The notes under the pieces: generated by a model
Databases searched by the model: none
The model's input: the letters and a program-made list of their open reading frames with translations, nothing else
Told to the model about the DNA's origin: nothing
Part shown: positions 58,945-64,000 of the stretch, one piece after another
Layout: each line of letters opens with the position of its first letter
How positions within the stretch are numbered: the first letter of the stretch is position 1
Source of the DNA: Hybos culiciformis
Lineage: Eukaryota > Arthropoda > Insecta > Diptera > Hybotidae
Direction: 5' to 3'
NCBI GenBank assembly: GCA_964007475.1
Contig: OZ023274.1
Location: forward strand, 30,621,250 to 30,685,249
Length of the DNA: 64,000 nucleotides
Made by a program: the position numbers and the translations under genes

Positions 58945-61900
58945 TGCACTTTTACATAACTCTTTTGTGTAAAATTTTTTTATGTGTTCAATAATTCCTT
59001 ACAACGAATATTATGTTTTTAAAGCTCAACGGAATAACTTCCAAATATTGTTATGGCAATATAATACATATACTGTCGATGAAACTGGTCTGCTGAATGC
59101 GATAATAGTTAACATTCATTTTTGATCTATTATTTTATTGCCGTCATAGAAATTTTTTCTATAGAAAAATGAAATGATGAATAGTTATATTATTTAAAAA
59201 CTAAATTAAAATTAAAAACAAAAAATATTTTTTTCATATATTTAGATAAGTTGAGTTTATTTTCAAAAATAATCTCAAATAAATGAAAACATATTATTAA
59301 ATAAAATAAGGAGATTAAAACATCTCCATTTTGATTACACAATTCAATTTAACTAAATTTTTATGGTATTTATCAACATTTTTAGATTTATAGACATTTA
59401 AATATTTATTTATTTATTTCCAATATTTTTTTTTTCAACATTTATTTCAAATTTATGTATTCATAGTAGATTATTAAAAAAAAAACAAAAAAGTTAATAA
59501 ACAAAAAACTCTATTATACATATATCACATAAATAGGCATTTTTAGTCCTAACTATAGAAATTGTTAAATACTCACCTTTAAATGATTTTTCTGAAGAAT
59601 TAAATTTTTTCATTCGTTTTGTATATTTGATACAAATTGATTTGTTGGATTCGTGAAATATTTAATTTCAAACTGCATTAATAACTTAATACAGAGATTT
59701 TCAAATTTGCCGTAAAAATTAAAAAAATATGATATTTTTCATCTGGTCGTGGTGAATTTTTTGCCTCCAACAAAAACTCTAACTTGCTGTTGTAAGTGCT
59801 AGTTTCAATTTTCTCCACCTATTAAAAATAGCCTCGAATGTGTTTAAAAATGTATGTAATGTACGACATTGCGTCCCGAAAAACCAATACGGGGCAATAC
59901 GACACCACGATTTATTTATAATCAGAATTATCAATAATCTATGTTAACTTTTGTCTACCTTACTGAAAAAATTTCGACATTGAAAACATTTTGAAATGAA
60001 TGCGATCCTTTGGCAGTTTTGAAGTGAAATAAAATGCAGAATTATATTTAGAAAATAACTGACATTCAAAATAACGACTATTTTATGATTCCGTAATAAA
60101 AGCAACGAGATAATACTTATTTGAAATTTTTGGCTTTCAAATTAATTACATTTATGAATGTATACTATACAATTTGATTCTATAGGTTTTATTACTTTTA
60201 CATAAAAAATTAGACTTTAATGATATTTATATTTTGTTCATTTCTAATATCAATTCAACCATCTAATTATATTATGTCATTTTATGAGCATTTTTATTAT
60301 CAACAATATTTTTTTTAACAAACATTTATATAATGCAAAATGCAATGCATAAATGACGCCGCATTTAATTCATTTTACACTAACTACACGTATCATGAAA
60401 TTTATCCATTTTAAATCAATTTTAATTGAATTTTTTAATTATGTCACATTCCATATCAATATTTATATGCTTTTAATATTAAATTAAAAGTTTTCTAAAT
60501 TGAATGAAAATAATGTTTCGCAGTCTGCAATAAAATAAGGGGGACAAAAAAAGGCATGAGAAAAAAATCACTAATGTTTTATTAATCTTTTAATTTCTGG
60601 AAATTTATTACGGAAAATTTTGTTATATGTATAATTTTACATGGATTTTTTTTTCTTATTCGAATTTACTGTATTGGGTTTTCTGATAGAAAAATTTTAA
60701 GTAAAATTTAACTTAAGGTTAGTAAGTTCAGCGTTCTTTTTCCTTCTGTAACATGTTTATAATGTAAGCTATTAGGTTTGTTTTTCAATAATATACTAAT
60801 TGAGATCTCCGTATTTCCCGTTTGCAGAGCCAATTGAAACTTAGATAATATCAATGCATATTGTTTAGAATATTTACAAGCTCCAAAAGCAAGGAAATCG
60901 AAGCTTTAACGAAATATTCTTATATCTAACACCTTGTTTATAGGCTCTGTCTAAAGATTTTCCTCCGAAATTATTTTATATGTATTTGTTGCTATAAAAG
61001 AAAAACTATATCAAAAAAATTCTTCTTGTAAATAAAAAGTATTTAAAATTACTACTGGCATTATGATTTTTTGCAAAATAAAGAAAAAAAAAAGCTTAAA
61101 ATAAAAACAAAAAAAAAAAAAAAAATAAATAAAAATTTAACAAAAAAAGAGTGAAGTGAAATGTATTAAAAAACCTCAGAAATTGGTTTTTTATGTGTAA
61201 CCGAAAAATTTCAATTTCAAAGAATCTGAGATTGTTTATTTTATTTTGTTTTGCTTTTTTGTTTTTATTTTTTTTTGAGGGGGATATTATCATTTTTATA
61301 TATTCACATACGAGCGAGCGAGTTTTTTTTTAATTTTATTTATAGGTATGTATATACTTAGTATATATATAGTACAAACAGAACTGAAATCATATGTTTA
61401 TTATTTTATATTAAAAATTTATTGTTTTTGTTGGATTTTTACTCTTTGATATTATTATTTTATTTTGCGACTGCTGCCTTAAAAATGCAGAAAGGAAGCC
61501 AGAAAATTTGTTTTTTTTTTCTTCTTTTTTAAATCCTTAGAAGTTGCTTTTGTCATGTTTCTTAATATATGAATTTTCAATTGAAAGCAATTTGTTTTTT
61601 TTTTTATATTTTTTTGCCTTTAAATAAAAATTTATTTAATTTTTTTTTTCTTGTATAATGGTTGTATCAGATCCAATGTTGGTGATGTCATGAAATGAAG
61701 CAAAAGCATGACATCAATTCTTATATTTCTGCAAATAAAAGACAATTGACAAGTTAAAGAGTACGATTTCCCGGGAAAATTTATTAATCAAAAGAGGAAA
61801 TCCTACGGAATTTTTCGAGAAGAGCCCACTATATAAAACTTAGAAAAGAAAATTATTCGAACTATTCAACCTAAGGTAAAATTTATGAACAGCATATAGG

Positions 61901-64000
61901 GAAAAAAAATATTTAAATTATAGGGTTGATCCAATACTTGCCCCTAAAAATTTGCAAATTTTCTCAATTCAGATTAGTTGTAGGTTTTATTTAGGCCCTA
62001 TTAAGTGATTGGTAAATCGATATGAGTTTCTTTATTCCGCATTTCTTTTATGCTTATTATTGTATTATGTTCTGCAGTATAATTTCATTTATTTTTCTAC
62101 GAAGCGAATTGAGCCATTTATTCACTAGACGAGTTCATAATATAAAATAAGAAAAGGAAAAAACTTTTATGTACCTTGAAATTTAGTTTCTGAAAAAAAA
62201 AAAAAAATTAAAATAAAAATAAAAAATGTTAAAAAAAAAGCTTCGGTAACCAATTTACATGGAAATTGAATTTCTTATATTTTTTAACTCAGTAAAATAA
62301 AAAACAAAAAAAAATCTGCATTAAATTCTTTTTTATAACATTGATAAAAAATCGTTTTCTTTTTAATTATAAAATAATCTCCATTTTTGTTTGTTATGTT
62401 CAAAAAAATTTCGAGCAAAAGAAATATTGACGATCTGGAGGTCATAATTGAAAATTTGTAATTTGTTCAAGTCTATATTACTTTGAATGGTAATCGGCAT
62501 ATATTTTCACACCCTGTAATTCCAGAAAATCTATTTTTTTCGATCTCAAAACAAAGTGGAGACTAGCTTCTCATATTTTTATAATTAATTAATACTTAGA
62601 AGATATGGGTTTCTAACTCGATTTGCCTCTAGATTGGTTCCAAGAATAATTCGCTGCAAATCGAAAAAATGCAAATCGAAGCATAAAAATTAGACTTTTT
62701 GAAGCGATTGGTTCCAAATAAAAAAAAAATTTAATTTTCTTATAATGAAAATGTTATTTAATCATAACAAAAAAAATTTTTTTTTTCTATAGTTGCAGCT
62801 AGAAGCTCTCAACCCAGGGGCAATAATTTTCTTATAAAATTTGTAAATTTTACATTTTATTTCAATGGATTTCGTGAAAATTATGCGTTAGGTAGATAGA
62901 TGTCGGTTTTTTTTAATTTTTGATGTTTGTTTTTAATTTAACAAAAAATGGTTTATGCAAATTAATTCAAAAGATGCAAGTTGAAAAAAATCCAAATAAA
63001 TTAAACGAGGCCCGAGTGTATTCCGATAAGATTTTAACATAAAATAACAATTTTCTTTTTAATTCCAAGTTGAGTAATATTAGAAGTTGAATATTTCAAG
63101 AAACGAATGCAGAACTAATCATTTTCCACCATTCGAATACGATACATCTGTTCCGACAAAATGCATCATACAATTTTTATTCTTATTAATTTTCCCACTC
63201 TTTTAGAAAATTTTCGCTAACTTTTCTATTTCCGATATTTATAGTTTCAATATAATATCAAATTTATCTAAAATCAACATTGAAGTACCTTTTTTTTTTT
63301 AAATATAAATTTTATTTAAAAAAAAAAACAAAACTTTTATCTTTTGATATTTTTTCTCATAAACATTTTATAATTTTAATATTTCTACAATAAAAAAAAA
63401 ATTATAAATTTTGCATTGGAACATTTTTTAACTATTGTTACAGATTTTCCATTAGGAATAAAGCAAAAAAAAAAAAATAATAAAAACTAAACTAAAATAA
63501 AATTCCATTATGATCTTGTACTTTTTTATGTTTTACAAGCATTTTTAAGATGTTTTTGTCCCATAAAAAAAAAAATTTGTACATATTTCGAAAAATTTAT
63601 TAGGTCTTAAAATTTGGGCCATTTATAGAAAAGAAATTTCCATAAAAAAAAAAATAAGAAGAAAATCTTATATTTTCGATATTCATTGAAAAAAAAAAAA
63701 AATGTATATAAATAAATAAAGTTTTCTTGTGTTAAAAATGTAATTTTCCTGAGTTTCTTTTTTTTTTTCTGTTTATTATAATATGCAAATTGGACTAACG
63801 AAAAATTATTTTCTTTATATACATTTTTTTTTAACATGGAAATGTATATTATATATAATTTTTTTTTATATATAAAATAGCTGTACAATAAAAGAAAATT
63901 TATACTAAAAAAAATTATTATTTTACCCATTTTCCACTTTACAAAAATAGGAAAATATAATTATTTTATTTAAATGAAATTGATTTAAAGAGCGAAATAA
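58945..64000. other. Long AT-rich stretch without genes
   Basis: The sequence is dominated by A/T runs to the window edge. No gene, RNA or bounded repeat could be supported. Confidence 0.45.

Noticed and set aside
63607..63930. 107-codon open frame on the minus strand
   Set aside because: It is low complexity, made of K, F, Y and I from A/T runs. No sign of coding.

Overview
The window is about 64 kb of very AT-rich eukaryotic, most probably insect, DNA. Signs of this are long poly-A/T tracts, alternating TATGTATA motifs and a dense, nested set of animal-type transposons (gypsy, hAT, Tc1/mariner, piggyBac-like, Helitron-like). One 200-base assembly gap lies at 16465-16664. I found no convincing cellular protein-coding gene, rRNA or functional tRNA, so the window is probably a large intergenic or intronic tract. 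Species cannot be decided from the sequence.

Layout. From 1 to 18 kb is a mosaic of short non-autonomous elements. It holds hAT-type elements with 8-bp target duplications, palindromic MITEs, a large inverted pair of GTTACG-hairpin elements (2111-4430), fold-back elements carrying tRNA-like sequences, and a broken Tc1-like transposase next to the gap. From 18473 to 23168 is an intact gypsy-type LTR retrotransposon on the minus strand. It has two LTRs of 206 bp that look identical, a TGAAT target duplication, and a single 1263-codon gag-pol frame. From 23 to 64 kb the sequence is mostly featureless AT-rich DNA. Scattered in it are a MULE-like palindrome-rich element (27818-28164), a ~150-bp diverged tandem repeat (29790-30115), two large inverted-repeat elements with tRNA-like cassettes (30787-31562 and 51681-52608), a hAT element with part of its transposase (32063-33687), a piggyBac-like MITE (35991-36210), a long hairpin (39521-39612) and two further hAT elements (57165-57515 and 57932-58936).

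How the parts relate. Only the gypsy element looks capable of encoding its own mobility. The others are non-autonomous or broken and would depend on transposases encoded elsewhere. The most unusual signal is a roughly 100-bp cassette: a conserved leader near TTTATATTTTCTATTTT, then a degenerate tRNA-like A box and B box, then A-rich DNA. It recurs inside several inverted-repeat elements whose termini and subterminal motifs differ. In those elements the subterminal zones are arrays of one short motif, different in each. This looks like a modular family of fold-back elements that I cannot assign to a named class.
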